A DNA stretch of 64,000 nucleotides from Sulfurovum sp. (GCA_021166685.1 JAJPEU010000007.1:1-64000); one strand, 5' to 3'. Positions 1 to 9,941 are shown, counted from the first letter of the stretch. Translations and numbers: made by a program. The notes: generated from the sequence alone by a model not told the origin.

Positions 1-80
1 AGACATGAAATTGCAAATCCAGACCAAAAAACAGAGTAATATCTAAGTAGAAATTGCATAGGCTTCATGTCAACCCATCT

Positions 81-110
81 CTCGTTCCATATCGGGAAAT
101 ATGGAACGAG
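81..110. repeat. Perfect 12-bp inverted repeat
   Basis: Arms CTCGTTCCATAT (81-92) and ATATGGAACGAG (99-110) pair perfectly around a 6-nt spacer. No T-run follows on either strand, so it is not a standard intrinsic terminator. It precedes an AT-rich gene remnant. It could be an element end, a protein-binding site or an RNA hairpin; the sequence does not decide. Confidence 0.6.
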
Positions 111-131
111 GAAAATTTATTAAAGAAATAA

Positions 132-350
132 AATAATGCAGTTTTTGATAATGGAAAAAACAATAAATCTTATTGCGAAGATATATTTAATTTAGATATT
201 GAAGTTGATTTAGTTTATACTGATACACCATATATACCAGAAAAAGGTTCATTAACTAAATATGGTGAATTTTATCATTTCTTAGATGGAATGACTTTTT
301 ATTTTGAATGGGAAAAAATATTGGGTCTTCGCAAAACAAGTGACTTTTAA
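132..350 (+). pseudogene. AT-rich 3' gene remnant, no start codon
   Basis: One frame stays open from a stop at 129-131 to a TAA at 348-350. It encodes about 72 residues of plausible, acidic and aromatic-rich protein, including the stretches VDLVYTDTPYIPEKG and KYGEFYHFLDGMTFYFEW, with no usable start near the beginning. Base composition is clearly more AT-rich than the genes that follow. It reads like the C-terminal end of a lost or truncated gene. I do not recognise the family. A conserved small protein with an unusual start is the alternative. Confidence 0.35.
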
Positions 351-459
351 AAACGTCAACAAGACTGCAACATAACAAAAACGTTACTTGACTCTTCCTC
401 CGTTTTTCAGCTAAAGTTATTGGATCATTCAATTTTACTTTATGGAAGAGGGGGAAAAT

Positions 460-600
460 ATGTTTTATCATTTATGGTTTATCGCATTATTTTTGCTTGG
501 CTCACTTTTGGCAAATGCTTCAACGGATATTACGACTGCGAAAGGCACCGACCAGCCGGTCATCGCATAGCTTACACCGCAACCGGGGAGTTCGGTTTCT
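460..600 (+). other. Signal peptide segment separated by an in-frame amber codon
   Basis: An ATG at 460, preceded by a purine-rich GGAAGAGGGGG ribosome-binding site, opens the same frame as the downstream Ig-like gene. It encodes a typical signal peptide (hydrophobic WFIALFLLGSLLANA, probable cleavage after ANA), then about 16 residues, then TAG at 568-570. After the stop the frame continues with LTPQPGSSVSMDTAI, which is the beginning of a Big_5-type Ig fold and lies partly before the next ATG at 601. The intact gene therefore very likely ran from 460 to 1602. The stop may be a mutation, a sequencing error or a readthrough site. Confidence 0.75.
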
Positions 601-1602
601 ATGGATACTGCCATAGAAGCGCAGTTTAACATTGATCTTGATCCCACGTCCGTTCAAAAAAACAACGTAAAGCTCAGATGTCTCTCGTGCGACGATCAGG
701 GAGTCATTCGGGGAGATGCATCCTATGTCGCAGGAGACAAACGGGTTGTGTTTTCACACCTTGAGCCTTTGGAACCGGGGTTGTACGAAGTGGAGATCAA
801 AAGCCTTAAAGCAGATAAAGCCCATAAGAATACAAAGATCAATGAGATCAAGTATCGGTTCGTGGTTACCAAAGAGCTGCTGCAAAGCATAACTATCCGA
901 CCTGACACAGTTGAGTTAAAAGAAGGTGGAAGTCTATCGCTTGAAGCCATAGGCCATTATGATACCGGCGTTGAGAAAAATATCACTGCACAGGTGCAGT
1001 GGAGCACAGCAGACAGTCAGACAGTAACTGTAGATACCAATGCAACACTTCAGGCACTCAAAGAAGGAGCGACAACTATCACAGCAAAACAGGGAAATGT
1101 CGAGTCAAGTACTGAAGTAATTGTCTACTGGGAAGTGAACGGCCACAGGCTGCCGCCTGAGCCGGACAAAGCGCTCAATGATGCAACGCTTGAGGGAATA
1201 GATAGTAATTCTAATGGTGTACGTGATGATGTAGAGCGTAAAATTTATGAAAAATATCCGAAGAAGTTGCATAGAGCATTATTGATGAATAGAGCAAAAT
1301 TTTATCAACAAACAATGATCCAGTCAATTGATAATGCTAAAGAAGTTGTGAAGTTTTCTATTAAAGCTATCAATTGTCAAATATATTTAGGACGACTGGA
1401 TAAAGATATCGATTCTGATGATTGGATAAAAAATACAAAATATATTAAAGACTTAACTTTCAATACCAAAGAAAGAATTCGAAAATACCTTGACTATAAT
1501 ATTGCATTGTCAGGCGGTACTTATGGTAGTAGCCCAAGAGATTGGAATAGAGATGCATGTAGCCCAGAAGTAATTAAAGCGCTTGAGGATATGGGACTAT
1601 GA
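601..1602 (+). CDS. Bacterial Ig-like (Big_5/Big_2) protein with calcium-binding-type motif
   Basis: This 333-residue frame holds a Big_5-like Ig domain (about residues 1-95), then a Big_2-type Ig domain (about 96-178, opening LLQSITIRPDTVELKEGGS). A C-terminal region follows with GIDSNSNGVRDDVE, a DxNxNGxxD loop like those that bind calcium. ATG 601 starts inside the first Ig domain; the true product probably began at 460 with a signal peptide, now separated by TAG 568. Without it the protein would lack an export signal. It overlaps the next gene by 4 nt (ATGA), so the two are probably translated together and both concern the cell surface. From about 1200 the coding sequence becomes more AT-rich. 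No enzymatic motif is visible. Confidence 0.7.
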   Translation: MDTAIEAQFNIDLDPTSVQKNNVKLRCLSCDDQGVIRGDASYVAGDKRVVFSHLEPLEPGLYEVEIKSLKADKAHKNTKINEIKYRFVVTKELLQSITIRPDTVELKEGGSLSLEAIGHYDTGVEKNITAQVQWSTADSQTVTVDTNATLQALKEGATTITAKQGNVESSTEVIVYWEVNGHRLPPEPDKALNDATLEGIDSNSNGVRDDVERKIYEKYPKKLHRALLMNRAKFYQQTMIQSIDNAKEVVKFSIKAINCQIYLGRLDKDIDSDDWIKNTKYIKDLTFNTKERIRKYLDYNIALSGGTYGSSPRDWNRDACSPEVIKALEDMGL

Positions 1603-4600
1603 AGAAATTTATAGTTGCATTTTTACTTTTATGTTCTGCTCTTTATGCTGAGACAGATGAGTATAAGGTCGATCTCTATTTTGCTAACGGCATTATGATG
1701 CAAGATGATGAGGAAGAAGTACGAGAACTTTGGCAAGAAAGAGTTGATAAACTTCTCCAAAAATATTCTCATCTTTATGGTTATATAGGCACAGCCGATG
1801 CAGCATACAATATCTCAGAAGGAATGGCTGCTGATATGTGGGAAGCCTTTTTGCAAAAAGTTGATTTGGAACCGACCTGGGGTGTTGGGTGGAGTGCGTT
1901 TAAAGAGACCATTTCACGTCTTCCTTATGGAAAAGTGGCTGAGTTTATAGTAAAAGCAAATGAACTTGCATCCGCTAAAGTACATGATGAAACATTGCAC
2001 GAACAAATAACTAAATATGAAGAGAGTATAAAAGCCGGGCACGGAGTGGTAGTCATAGCACATTCACAAGGAAATCTTTTTACGCATCAGGCTTACAATA
2101 GTTTGGATGGTTGGATGCAAACATATTTTCACACCATAGCTGTTGCAACACCAGATTCCAGTATTGTAAATGATGGACATGGTGTAACTTTTTATAATGA
2201 CATGATTACTCTTATTGGAATGAATAATAATATCTCGAATCCAAATAAGCATGACTATGTTGATGTAACACGAAATGCTTTGGGAGAAATAATAAATCAG
2301 GAGTTGTTAACAGATCAACTCTCGATTCAATATCATGGATTTGAATATTACCTAGGATATCCCGTCTATGAAGAGGCATTAAGAGAGGGATCAACAACTA
2401 TTACAAATAGAGAATTGAGGCAAACCGATAATGCAAAAACACTTATTTTAGGTTGGATTTATGATGAGATTTTGGATCATATCAACATAAACAGACGACC
2501 ATCACAATGGAAACCCAAAAACATAGGCTGCCTCTGTAAAGACAGGTATGCAAAAATGATCCATAAGTTTGATCCTGAAGGGATGAACCAATACCTATCC
2601 AATGAAAAAGTAAAAGATTTCGCAGAAGATGGCGAGGGCAAAATCTATAAAGCCAATACAGGAGACCATGCCGAATATGTCAGAGCTTTGGATGGGGATC
2701 AAAGTGATGATGGCGTCTTTACCATTGAAGAAGCAGACAGGGATAACATCTGTTATACGCTCAAAGACGATGCATCCAACGAGATAGGCAGGATAGAAGG
2801 ACCAACAGAACCGATCCCCGCACCAAAATCCGGAGTCGTGCAAGTCACTCTTACATGGGACAACCCTGCCATAGATTTTGATCTCAATGTTGGATGGAAT
2901 GCCGGTGAAAATGATATCCAGGATACCGGGTGCCCTATGGAACATTTTTATGTTACAAGCCAATACGATATCTACCCCGGTACCTACCCCATCACTGTGA
3001 CCCATAAACAACTTGATGAGAATGAGTCTGCCCTGATACCTGAAAAAATGCAGATGATTATCCAGGTGCCGGGCAAAACCGAAGTATATGATATAGACAT
3101 CAATACCGTAGAAGAATTGGAAGTGGGACATGTGGCAGATATCTTTGTGAGGTATATAAATAATGAGATTGTTCCTGATATTTCTCCCGATCCCGTACTT
3201 ACGCCGGTTATCAGTATCCCATCAGGCGGCGGCAGTTCCGGCGGCGGTGGAGGCGGTATTGGGGGAGGTAGCAGCAGTAGCGGCGGCGGTGAACCTTGGG
3301 TGCCGATAGATAACCCGGGATGTGATCAAAGCTGTGGATGCATTCCTTGCGAGTATAAGATCATCCCCTATCTTGAACAGCTCCTTTATGGGCCTATATC
3401 AGGTGCAGATATTGTACTTTATGAAGCAAGAGACTATCAAAATAAAACTCCTCTCTATGTGGGGAAAACAAGCGGCGGAGATACGCTGTATACAGCGGGA
3501 AATATAGAAATACCAGACAGTATAGTGAATGGTTTACAAGATGACACCCTTTATCTTCTGGTCGCAAGGGGCGGACATGATATCGATCATGATGATGACT
3601 TTGAAATTGACGACATCCCGACGCTCAATCAGGGGGATACGCATCTGCTTCTTTCCGGAAAGGACATTAAAGAGATAGGCTTTAAGATGAATGCACTGAC
3701 CGAGATCGCCTATCAGATCACAAAAAATATTATAGATGTCAATACTACGCAAGAGGTACAAAATAAACTCAATGAGGTTGCGCAAAGGCTGCTTAAAGAT
3801 AAGGTTTATGGCGATACGACAGGTGGCATTAACTATAAAGATTTGTCTTTTTGGATGCCGACCATACATAAACCTTTGCTGATCAAAGAGTATAGTGAAC
3901 ACTTTTCTCCTTTGGTAGATAATTTGTTTGCCAACAGGGATGTTTATCAAGAGGCATATGCAATCGTGTATGACCACGCAAATGCGGTTCCGACTCTACA
4001 GAGTATCAGATTGGATATCAATGAAGATATCAATAGCAGTATCATTATCGGAAAAGTACCAGTTTTAAATAAAGGAGCCAGTGAAATCACTTCTTTCACT
4101 CTTGAAGGGGATGGAAGTGAAAACTTTGATATAGACGCCAATGGTGAAGTGAGTATCTCCGAGAATGCGCATCTGGACTACGAGAGCAAAACGTATTATC
4201 AGCTTTATGTTTCGGCAGTTAACGATGATGGGGTCAGTGAAAAAGTACTTTTATTGATCCAGCTGCATAATGTTGCTGATGCCCCAGAATATCAAAGTTT
4301 TACGGCTTTCACATTTTATGAAAACTCTGCTATCGGAACGGAAGCCATGAGGGTTTTATACGATTCAGGAAACTCACCTTTGCAGTCTGTACAGTTAACA
4401 GGCAAAGACAGTGCATATTTTAGGGCTGATATAGAAGGGAACACTATTTCTGTAAAAGTGAATCAAACTCTTTTAAGCTATATCACAAAAAGGGCGTATG
4501 AGCTACAGTTGCAAGTGTCAAATCTTACCGAAACCAGTCAAAGTTTGCCGGTTACACTTATCGTCTCTGATCGTAGAGACATCCCAAAGTTAGGATATGA

Positions 4601-7208
4601 ATGGAATTTGCGTGTTGATGAAAATACAACGGCAGGGACAGTTGTGGGGAAAGTCAAAGTGATTTCTGACGGATATAGCCCAATACAATACTTTAAAGTT
4701 GTGGCAAGAAATGATCAGCAGAATTTATTGCAAGAATGGCCTGACGGTTATTTTGAAATTGATGAAAATGGTATAGTCAGAGTTGGAGAAAATGCATCGT
4801 TTGATTATGAAAAAAGAAGTAGTTATAGTGCTTATATTACAGCAATAAATACAATAGGGGAAAGTCAAAAAGGATTTATCAGGGTAAATTTAAACAATAT
4901 CCCCGATACTCCGCCTTCTTTTTGGGATATTGCACCTTTAAAACTTAGGGTAAATAAAGAAGCTCAGCCAGGTACAGTACTAGGAAATTTAAACTTTAGC
5001 CATGGAGATAACCAAGTCACCATGATAAAACTTAATCCCCTTTCACCTTTTGAAGCAGTGTTATACAATAGCGATAGTGCGAATATAAAGACAAAAGATT
5101 CATTAAGAGATATGCAAGTTTATGAGTATAATCTAACAGCGGTAGTGAGCAATAGTGCGGGAGACAGCAATGAAAAACCGATTCATATCACGGTGAATCG
5201 AGAGTCTTATGAATTTTCAGCGCTTGAAGGTACTTACAATACTGTCATTGGAAAAATTGGTTTTGGTACAGAGGCGGTGCAAAGTGTTACGTTACCTAGT
5301 AGTAATGAGGACCCCATTAGAAGCTATTTTACATTAGATAACAATGGTGTTTTATCCACTAAAGCATATGAAAAATGGACAGAAGTATTGAACTATTCAA
5401 AAAGAAAACAGATGTCGTTTACTGCAAAAGTTGCGTATCAAAATGGAGAGACTAAAGACATCGGCATCACCGTGAATGTTCTCAGCAGAATCATATCCAA
5501 CCTTGATACTCCGGGGGCTACAAAGAAAATCATACTCAACAAAGAAGAAAACAGAGCATATATCGCAGACCATAACTACGGACTGCATATTGTAGATATT
5601 ACAGATATTTATAATCCTAAAATGATTTCATCATTAGATACAGACGGTGCGGCAAATGATCTTGTTCTCTCTGCTGATCAACAGTATATCTACCTGCTGG
5701 ATGTTGGCAAGGGATTGAAAATTGTAGATATCAGTGATGAGGCCAATCCTTATGTGGCCGCAAAAGTGCCATTGGCAAGCTATTCGTACAATATCGCTCT
5801 TTCATCCGATGGAAATCGTGCTTTTGTGTCCCATGGAAGTTACGGTGTTGAAGTAATTGATCTTACCGATCCTGTTTCTCCACAAATTATTACAACTATC
5901 GGTTTTATGGGTACATATGAAGAAAATTACGGTCATCTCATGGACTCGTCTGCATATGATGTTTCAGTATCCAAGAATGGAGATATCCTTTTTATTGCCG
6001 ATTGGGTATATGGTTTACAGGGCATTGATATTGCCGATTTATCTGCTCCCGTGAGCATATATTCCGGTAGCTATTATAATTATACATGGGATAAAGTACT
6101 TGTTGATGAGGAGAAAAAAATCGTTATCCTGCATTCTTTCGAAAATGGAACTTTTTATAAAGTATTTGACATTTCAGATTTATCAGATATTGATGCCTTT
6201 AAAACAATTTCTGACAGTGATACTGTTCCTGATGAAAGCATTAAAGCGTTAAATAACAAATTGGCTTTTGGCGGTTGGGATAGCCTGATTGCCTATGACT
6301 TTACAAATCCTGTTTCACCGATAAGAATCGCATCTATAGGATCCCTGCGCAGCAATAATATCCTAATCAGAGGTTCAGCAGCCTTTGTGGCAAGTGGTAC
6401 ATCCGGATTGACAATTATCAATTTAGAAGGCATTGATCAGCCCAAACATACAGAGCCTACGCTGCTTGAAAGTTTCATCAATATAAAAGAAAGCAATATA
6501 TCTACAGTTCAGGCGGGGGACAACATAGGACGTATAAAGATTTGGGAAAGCGGGGATAGCCCCATAGCATACTCATTTCTTGATGAGTATAGAGACTCCT
6601 ACGGAAGTCCGGTCTGCGACAATGAAACATGGAAATGTGATGCATATGATGAGTTTAGTTATTTTGACATTGACTTGAACGGTTCTATTTCTATAAACAA
6701 TATCGAAGCATTAAACTATGATACCATGGGCAACCGGGCCGTCTTTGCAGCTTATGCAGAAAATGAAAATGGGCATCAAAGCAATCAGGCAAAAATAACA
6801 GTCGCCATAAAAGAAGATGCAGACTGGACGCTTAAATTTCAAAAGAGTATTATTAAAATTGACGCCAATCTCTCTATAGGTGCAAGTATCGGCAATGTGA
6901 TGCTTAAAAAGAGCCAACGTGAAATTTTTTGGATAAAAATTTATGACCATGATGAAGATTATTGTTACGGGCCTGGCATGATCGGGGCTAATGGTTGGGG
7001 TATCGACTTAATAGATGATCCATATAACAGATATGGGAACTTAAATCATTATTGCCATGAAAATAGTTACTTTGAAATTACAAAAGAAGGAGAAATACAC
7101 ATAAAAGAAACTCCGCTGCCGGGGCATTATGTCTTGCATATCGTAGCCGAAGACAGATTTGGCCTGAGATGGCTGGAAAAGCAAGAGATCGAAGTTTTGG
7201 CTCCTTAA
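1599..7208 (+). CDS. Giant exported protein: lipase-like domain, cadherin-like and LVIVD repeats
   Basis: The 1869-residue product starts with a signal peptide (residues 1-17, cleaved near LYA). Residues about 20-300 resemble an alpha/beta hydrolase: VVIAHSQGN at 151-159 is a nucleophile elbow with Ser156. A Gly/Ser-rich linker lies near 541-568, followed by a Cys-rich CDQSCGCIPC patch. Residues about 800-1300 hold cadherin-like repeats (such as VDENTTAGTVVGKV, and YFEIDENGIVRVGENASFDYE). About 1300-1615 carries LVIVD-type repeats (YIADHNYGLHIVDI, GKGLKIVDISDEANPY), predicted to form a beta-propeller. Two further cadherin-like modules end the protein. No C-terminal sorting signal or membrane anchor is evident. 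It is probably a secreted or surface protein with esterase or adhesin function; substrate unknown. It overlaps the Ig-like gene by 4 nt. Confidence 0.75.
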   Translation: MKKFIVAFLLLCSALYAETDEYKVDLYFANGIMMQDDEEEVRELWQERVDKLLQKYSHLYGYIGTADAAYNISEGMAADMWEAFLQKVDLEPTWGVGWSAFKETISRLPYGKVAEFIVKANELASAKVHDETLHEQITKYEESIKAGHGVVVIAHSQGNLFTHQAYNSLDGWMQTYFHTIAVATPDSSIVNDGHGVTFYNDMITLIGMNNNISNPNKHDYVDVTRNALGEIINQELLTDQLSIQYHGFEYYLGYPVYEEALREGSTTITNRELRQTDNAKTLILGWIYDEILDHININRRPSQWKPKNIGCLCKDRYAKMIHKFDPEGMNQYLSNEKVKDFAEDGEGKIYKANTGDHAEYVRALDGDQSDDGVFTIEEADRDNICYTLKDDASNEIGRIEGPTEPIPAPKSGVVQVTLTWDNPAIDFDLNVGWNAGENDIQDTGCPMEHFYVTSQYDIYPGTYPITVTHKQLDENESALIPEKMQMIIQVPGKTEVYDIDINTVEELEVGHVADIFVRYINNEIVPDISPDPVLTPVISIPSGGGSSGGGGGGIGGGSSSSGGGEPWVPIDNPGCDQSCGCIPCEYKIIPYLEQLLYGPISGADIVLYEARDYQNKTPLYVGKTSGGDTLYTAGNIEIPDSIVNGLQDDTLYLLVARGGHDIDHDDDFEIDDIPTLNQGDTHLLLSGKDIKEIGFKMNALTEIAYQITKNIIDVNTTQEVQNKLNEVAQRLLKDKVYGDTTGGINYKDLSFWMPTIHKPLLIKEYSEHFSPLVDNLFANRDVYQEAYAIVYDHANAVPTLQSIRLDINEDINSSIIIGKVPVLNKGASEITSFTLEGDGSENFDIDANGEVSISENAHLDYESKTYYQLYVSAVNDDGVSEKVLLLIQLHNVADAPEYQSFTAFTFYENSAIGTEAMRVLYDSGNSPLQSVQLTGKDSAYFRADIEGNTISVKVNQTLLSYITKRAYELQLQVSNLTETSQSLPVTLIVSDRRDIPKLGYEWNLRVDENTTAGTVVGKVKVISDGYSPIQYFKVVARNDQQNLLQEWPDGYFEIDENGIVRVGENASFDYEKRSSYSAYITAINTIGESQKGFIRVNLNNIPDTPPSFWDIAPLKLRVNKEAQPGTVLGNLNFSHGDNQVTMIKLNPLSPFEAVLYNSDSANIKTKDSLRDMQVYEYNLTAVVSNSAGDSNEKPIHITVNRESYEFSALEGTYNTVIGKIGFGTEAVQSVTLPSSNEDPIRSYFTLDNNGVLSTKAYEKWTEVLNYSKRKQMSFTAKVAYQNGETKDIGITVNVLSRIISNLDTPGATKKIILNKEENRAYIADHNYGLHIVDITDIYNPKMISSLDTDGAANDLVLSADQQYIYLLDVGKGLKIVDISDEANPYVAAKVPLASYSYNIALSSDGNRAFVSHGSYGVEVIDLTDPVSPQIITTIGFMGTYEENYGHLMDSSAYDVSVSKNGDILFIADWVYGLQGIDIADLSAPVSIYSGSYYNYTWDKVLVDEEKKIVILHSFENGTFYKVFDISDLSDIDAFKTISDSDTVPDESIKALNNKLAFGGWDSLIAYDFTNPVSPIRIASIGSLRSNNILIRGSAAFVASGTSGLTIINLEGIDQPKHTEPTLLESFINIKESNISTVQAGDNIGRIKIWESGDSPIAYSFLDEYRDSYGSPVCDNETWKCDAYDEFSYFDIDLNGSISINNIEALNYDTMGNRAVFAAYAENENGHQSNQAKITVAIKEDADWTLKFQKSIIKIDANLSIGASIGNVMLKKSQREIFWIKIYDHDEDYCYGPGMIGANGWGIDLIDDPYNRYGNLNHYCHENSYFEITKEGEIHIKETPLPGHYVLHIVAEDRFGLRWLEKQEIEVLAP

Positions 7209-7252
7209 AGGATATTTGTAAATTTTTCATAATGCCCTTAGCCGAAATTTGA

Positions 7253-7258
7253 TATAAC
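7253..7258 (+). promoter_or_regulatory. Probable glyA -10 box
   Basis: TATAAC lies 43 nt upstream of the glyA start in the only gap before it. No -35 match is obvious, as is usual in this phylum. A ribosome-binding site (AAAGGAATAAC) directly precedes the ATG. Confidence 0.45.
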
Positions 7259-7301
7259 TTCATTTTAATAATTTACTCTTAAAGAGAGTTAAAGGAATAA
7301 C

Positions 7302-8552
7302 ATGTCATACGCAATGAAAACATTTGACCCTGAAGTATTTGAAGCAATCGAGCATGAACTTGAAAGACAAACCAACCACCTGGAAATGATCGCAAGTGAA
7401 AATTTTACACTCCCTGCCGTCATGGAGGCGATGGGTTCAGTCCTTACCAACAAATATGCAGAAGGCTACCCGGGCAAACGATACTACGGCGGATGTGAAT
7501 TTGCCGATAAAGTGGAGCAGCTTGCAATCGATAGAGCCTGTGAACTTTTTGACTGTAAATATGCCAATGTGCAACCTCACTCAGGAAGTCAAGCCAACAG
7601 CGCAGTATATGCGGCACTACTAAAAGCCGGAGAAAAAATCTTGGGAATGGATTTAAGCCATGGCGGGCATCTTACGCACGGATCTAAGCCAAGTTTTTCA
7701 GGAAAAAACTATCATAGTTTTACTTATGGTGTAGAGCTTGATGGCCGCATCAATTATGAGAGAGTCATGGATATCGCTAAAATTACACAACCGGATATTA
7801 TTGTATGCGGTGCTTCTGCCTATGCAAGAGAGATCGATTTTAAGAAATTTAGAGAAATCGCCGATGCGGTAGGTGCTGTCTTATTTGCTGACATTGCCCA
7901 CATTGCCGGCCTCGTGTGTGCAGGAGAACACCCAAGTCCGTTCCCTTATGCGGACGTTGTGACAACCACGACACACAAAACTCTTGCCGGACCGCGAGGC
8001 GGCATCGTTTTGACCAACGATGAAGAAATTGCTAAAAAGATTAACTCGGCAATATTTCCCGGGCTTCAAGGAGGACCCCTTGTTCATGTGATTGCCGCCA
8101 AAGCGGTAGGATTCAAACATAACCTAAGCGATGAATGGAAGATCTATGCAAGACAGGTTAAAGCCAATGCGGCTGTGCTTGCGGATGTGCTGATGAAAAG
8201 AGGCTATGATATAGTTTCGGGAGGTACAGATAACCATCTTGTATTGGTTTCTTTCTTGAACAAAGAATTTTCAGGAAAAGATGCAGATGCGGCACTGGGG
8301 GCTGCAGGAATCACCGTCAACAAAAACACTGTTCCGGGTGAAACAAGAAGTCCATTTGTTACCTCCGGTATTCGTATCGGTTCTCCCGCGCTAACAAGCA
8401 GGGGCATGAAAGAGAAAGAGTTTGAAATCATTGCCAATAAAATTGCGGATGTACTTGACAATATCAACGATACCGTGCTTCATGCATCAATCAAACAAGA
8501 GATGAAAGAACTTGCTTCGCACTTTGTAATTTATGACAAACCGATCTATTAA
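7302..8552 (+). CDS. glyA: Serine hydroxymethyltransferase
   Basis: The 416-residue protein is a full-length PLP enzyme that interconverts serine plus tetrahydrofolate with glycine plus 5,10-methylene-tetrahydrofolate, feeding one-carbon units to purine, thymidylate and methionine synthesis in the cytoplasm. The PLP lysine is Lys226 in [14 protein letters not shown]. The N-terminal [20 protein letters not shown] and the glycine-rich YPGKRYYGG are family hallmarks. The start at 7302 is supported by the AAAGGAATAAC ribosome-binding site. It leads a plus-strand cluster with the DUF1882 gene, as in Campylobacter and Helicobacter. Confidence 0.97.
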   Translation: MSYAMKTFDPEVFEAIEHELERQTNHLEMIASENFTLPAVMEAMGSVLTNKYAEGYPGKRYYGGCEFADKVEQLAIDRACELFDCKYANVQPHSGSQANSAVYAALLKAGEKILGMDLSHGGHLTHGSKPSFSGKNYHSFTYGVELDGRINYERVMDIAKITQPDIIVCGASAYAREIDFKKFREIADAVGAVLFADIAHIAGLVCAGEHPSPFPYADVVTTTTHKTLAGPRGGIVLTNDEEIAKKINSAIFPGLQGGPLVHVIAAKAVGFKHNLSDEWKIYARQVKANAAVLADVLMKRGYDIVSGGTDNHLVLVSFLNKEFSGKDADAALGAAGITVNKNTVPGETRSPFVTSGIRIGSPALTSRGMKEKEFEIIANKIADVLDNINDTVLHASIKQEMKELASHFVIYDKPIY

Positions 8553-9057
8553 GGGCAAGACCATTAAAATTTTTGATCTTACGTTCTTTGACGACTGCTA
8601 CTTCATCAAAAAAAATGCGATTGTTGAAAAAATCATATTCGACAATCGTACTTTCTATGCTAAATTTGAGCGCATCAATGCTTCTCTGACGCCTCTGCTG
8701 TTTCAGCAGCATCTTAACAAAGAATATACAATCGCCGTTCCTTTGCTCAAAAACAACCGCACCAACTATCTGGTACTTGAATACAAAGGAGAAGAACACC
8801 AAAGATTTATTCCTCTCGTAAAACATCTTTTAAAAACTTTGGACATTGGCATCTATTATTTTTTTCAAGGCAAGAATGAAGAGAAAATACAGGTATTTAT
8901 AGAAGTAGAAAATATAACGCTTGAAGAGGCCGACAAAATACTTCTAAAAATCTCCGATGCGCTTAAAACCAAACTCACCAAAAAATGGAAATGCCTGCCC
9001 TCCTCTTCTTTGCCTGAAGCCTACAATATCGTTACGCTGCCTTATAAAGTTTTGTGA
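8533..9057 (+). CDS. DUF1882-type protein
   Basis: This 174-residue protein overlaps the glyA 3' end by 20 nt and has no ribosome-binding site of its own, so it is probably translationally coupled. I assign it to the DUF1882 family mainly because a gene of this size directly follows glyA in Campylobacter and Helicobacter. It is rich in Lys and aromatic residues and lacks a signal peptide or membrane segment. No catalytic motif is visible, so the function is unknown. Confidence 0.65.
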   Translation: MTNRSIKGKTIKIFDLTFFDDCYFIKKNAIVEKIIFDNRTFYAKFERINASLTPLLFQQHLNKEYTIAVPLLKNNRTNYLVLEYKGEEHQRFIPLVKHLLKTLDIGIYYFFQGKNEEKIQVFIEVENITLEEADKILLKISDALKTKLTKKWKCLPSSSLPEAYNIVTLPYKVL

Positions 9058-9091
9058 CAAAAAATATTACCGCACTGCCGTCTGCCCATTC

Positions 9092-9781
9092 TCAAAACAG
9101 TATATCTTCTTTACAAATAATTTTGTATTGCCCTTCTTGCAAATCGCCGATCTCTATAGTTGCAAATTGTTTTCTATGCAGCTTTACCACCTTGTTTCCC
9201 ACCGCCGCAAACATTCTTTTGACCTGATGATATCTTCCCTCGGTAAGCTCTACGGTTACATTATGGCTATCTATTATGGTTAATTTTGCACTCATACAGG
9301 GCTTATCATCGCCATGCAGCATAAGTGTACCTGAAGAAAAAATATCAGCCTCATCTCCTCTTACCGGTGAAGCCAAGGTTACCTCATAGAGTTTGGCTAC
9401 ATGCTTTTTGGGTGAAGTAAGCGCATGGTTCAGCACTCCGTCATCTGTAAGCAGTATCACGCCGGTAGTATCGCCGTCAAGTCTGCCTATGGTAGAAATT
9501 TTAGGATTTCTCTTTTGCCATCTAGAGGGCAAAAGAGAATAAATAAGTCGCCCGGCATCATTATGCGAACAGACATAATTCATAGGTTTATAGAGCACAA
9601 GAATAAGTGTTTTGGGATCAAGCGGCTCACCATCGACGGTTACATCGGCATGATTGACTTTTTGTTTAGCATCTTTGGAAACCACTCCGCATACTGCAAC
9701 CTGACCATTTTTAATGAGATGCTGCACCTCTTTTCTGCTTCCATAACCCAAAGAGGTGAGCGTTTTGTCCAGTCTATCCAA
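9092..9781 (-). CDS. rsuA: RsuA-family 16S rRNA pseudouridine synthase
   Basis: An N-terminal S4 RNA-binding domain (DRLDKTLTSLGYGSRKEVQH) precedes a pseudouridine synthase domain. The catalytic aspartate lies in GRLDGDTTG, and the family motif EGRYHQVKRMFAAVG is near the C-terminus. RsuA converts U516 of 16S rRNA to pseudouridine in E. coli; the exact site here is inferred. The frame is open from a GTG at 9796, but a TTG at 9781 has a GGAG six bases upstream and gives the usual family N-terminus, so I prefer it. The gene lies opposite to its neighbours and breaks an otherwise conserved cluster. Confidence 0.88.
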   Translation of the reverse strand: MDRLDKTLTSLGYGSRKEVQHLIKNGQVAVCGVVSKDAKQKVNHADVTVDGEPLDPKTLILVLYKPMNYVCSHNDAGRLIYSLLPSRWQKRNPKISTIGRLDGDTTGVILLTDDGVLNHALTSPKKHVAKLYEVTLASPVRGDEADIFSSGTLMLHGDDKPCMSAKLTIIDSHNVTVELTEGRYHQVKRMFAAVGNKVVKLHRKQFATIEIGDLQEGQYKIICKEDILF

Positions 9782-9935
9782 GTCCGACTCCACCAAGATT
9801 TTAAAACAAGTCTATCCAAAATGAGATTAAAATATAGTGCAATGCATAGGAGCAGTGCCATGTTTTGTATTGTTTTAAAATGCAATTCAATAAAGAAACC
9901 GGCACCATGATAAAGTTTTATATAGATAAATATGA

Positions 9936-9941
9936 TATAAT
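9936..9941 (+). promoter_or_regulatory. Probable -10 box for the SPOR gene
   Basis: TATAAT in the 178-nt gap upstream of the SPOR-protein gene, 33 nt before its ATG. It would drive the SPOR-trpE-aroE group. Confidence 0.55.

Noticed and set aside
2595-3131. 178-codon minus-strand frame inside the giant surface gene
   Set aside because: It is a shadow of the plus-strand coding frame, with no ribosome-binding site and a Cys/Phe/Ile-rich product typical of antisense frames.
3220-3300. GC-rich GGC/AGC repeats as a microsatellite or mobile feature
   Set aside because: They encode an in-frame Gly/Ser linker between domains. Codons are mixed rather than a clean unit repeat.
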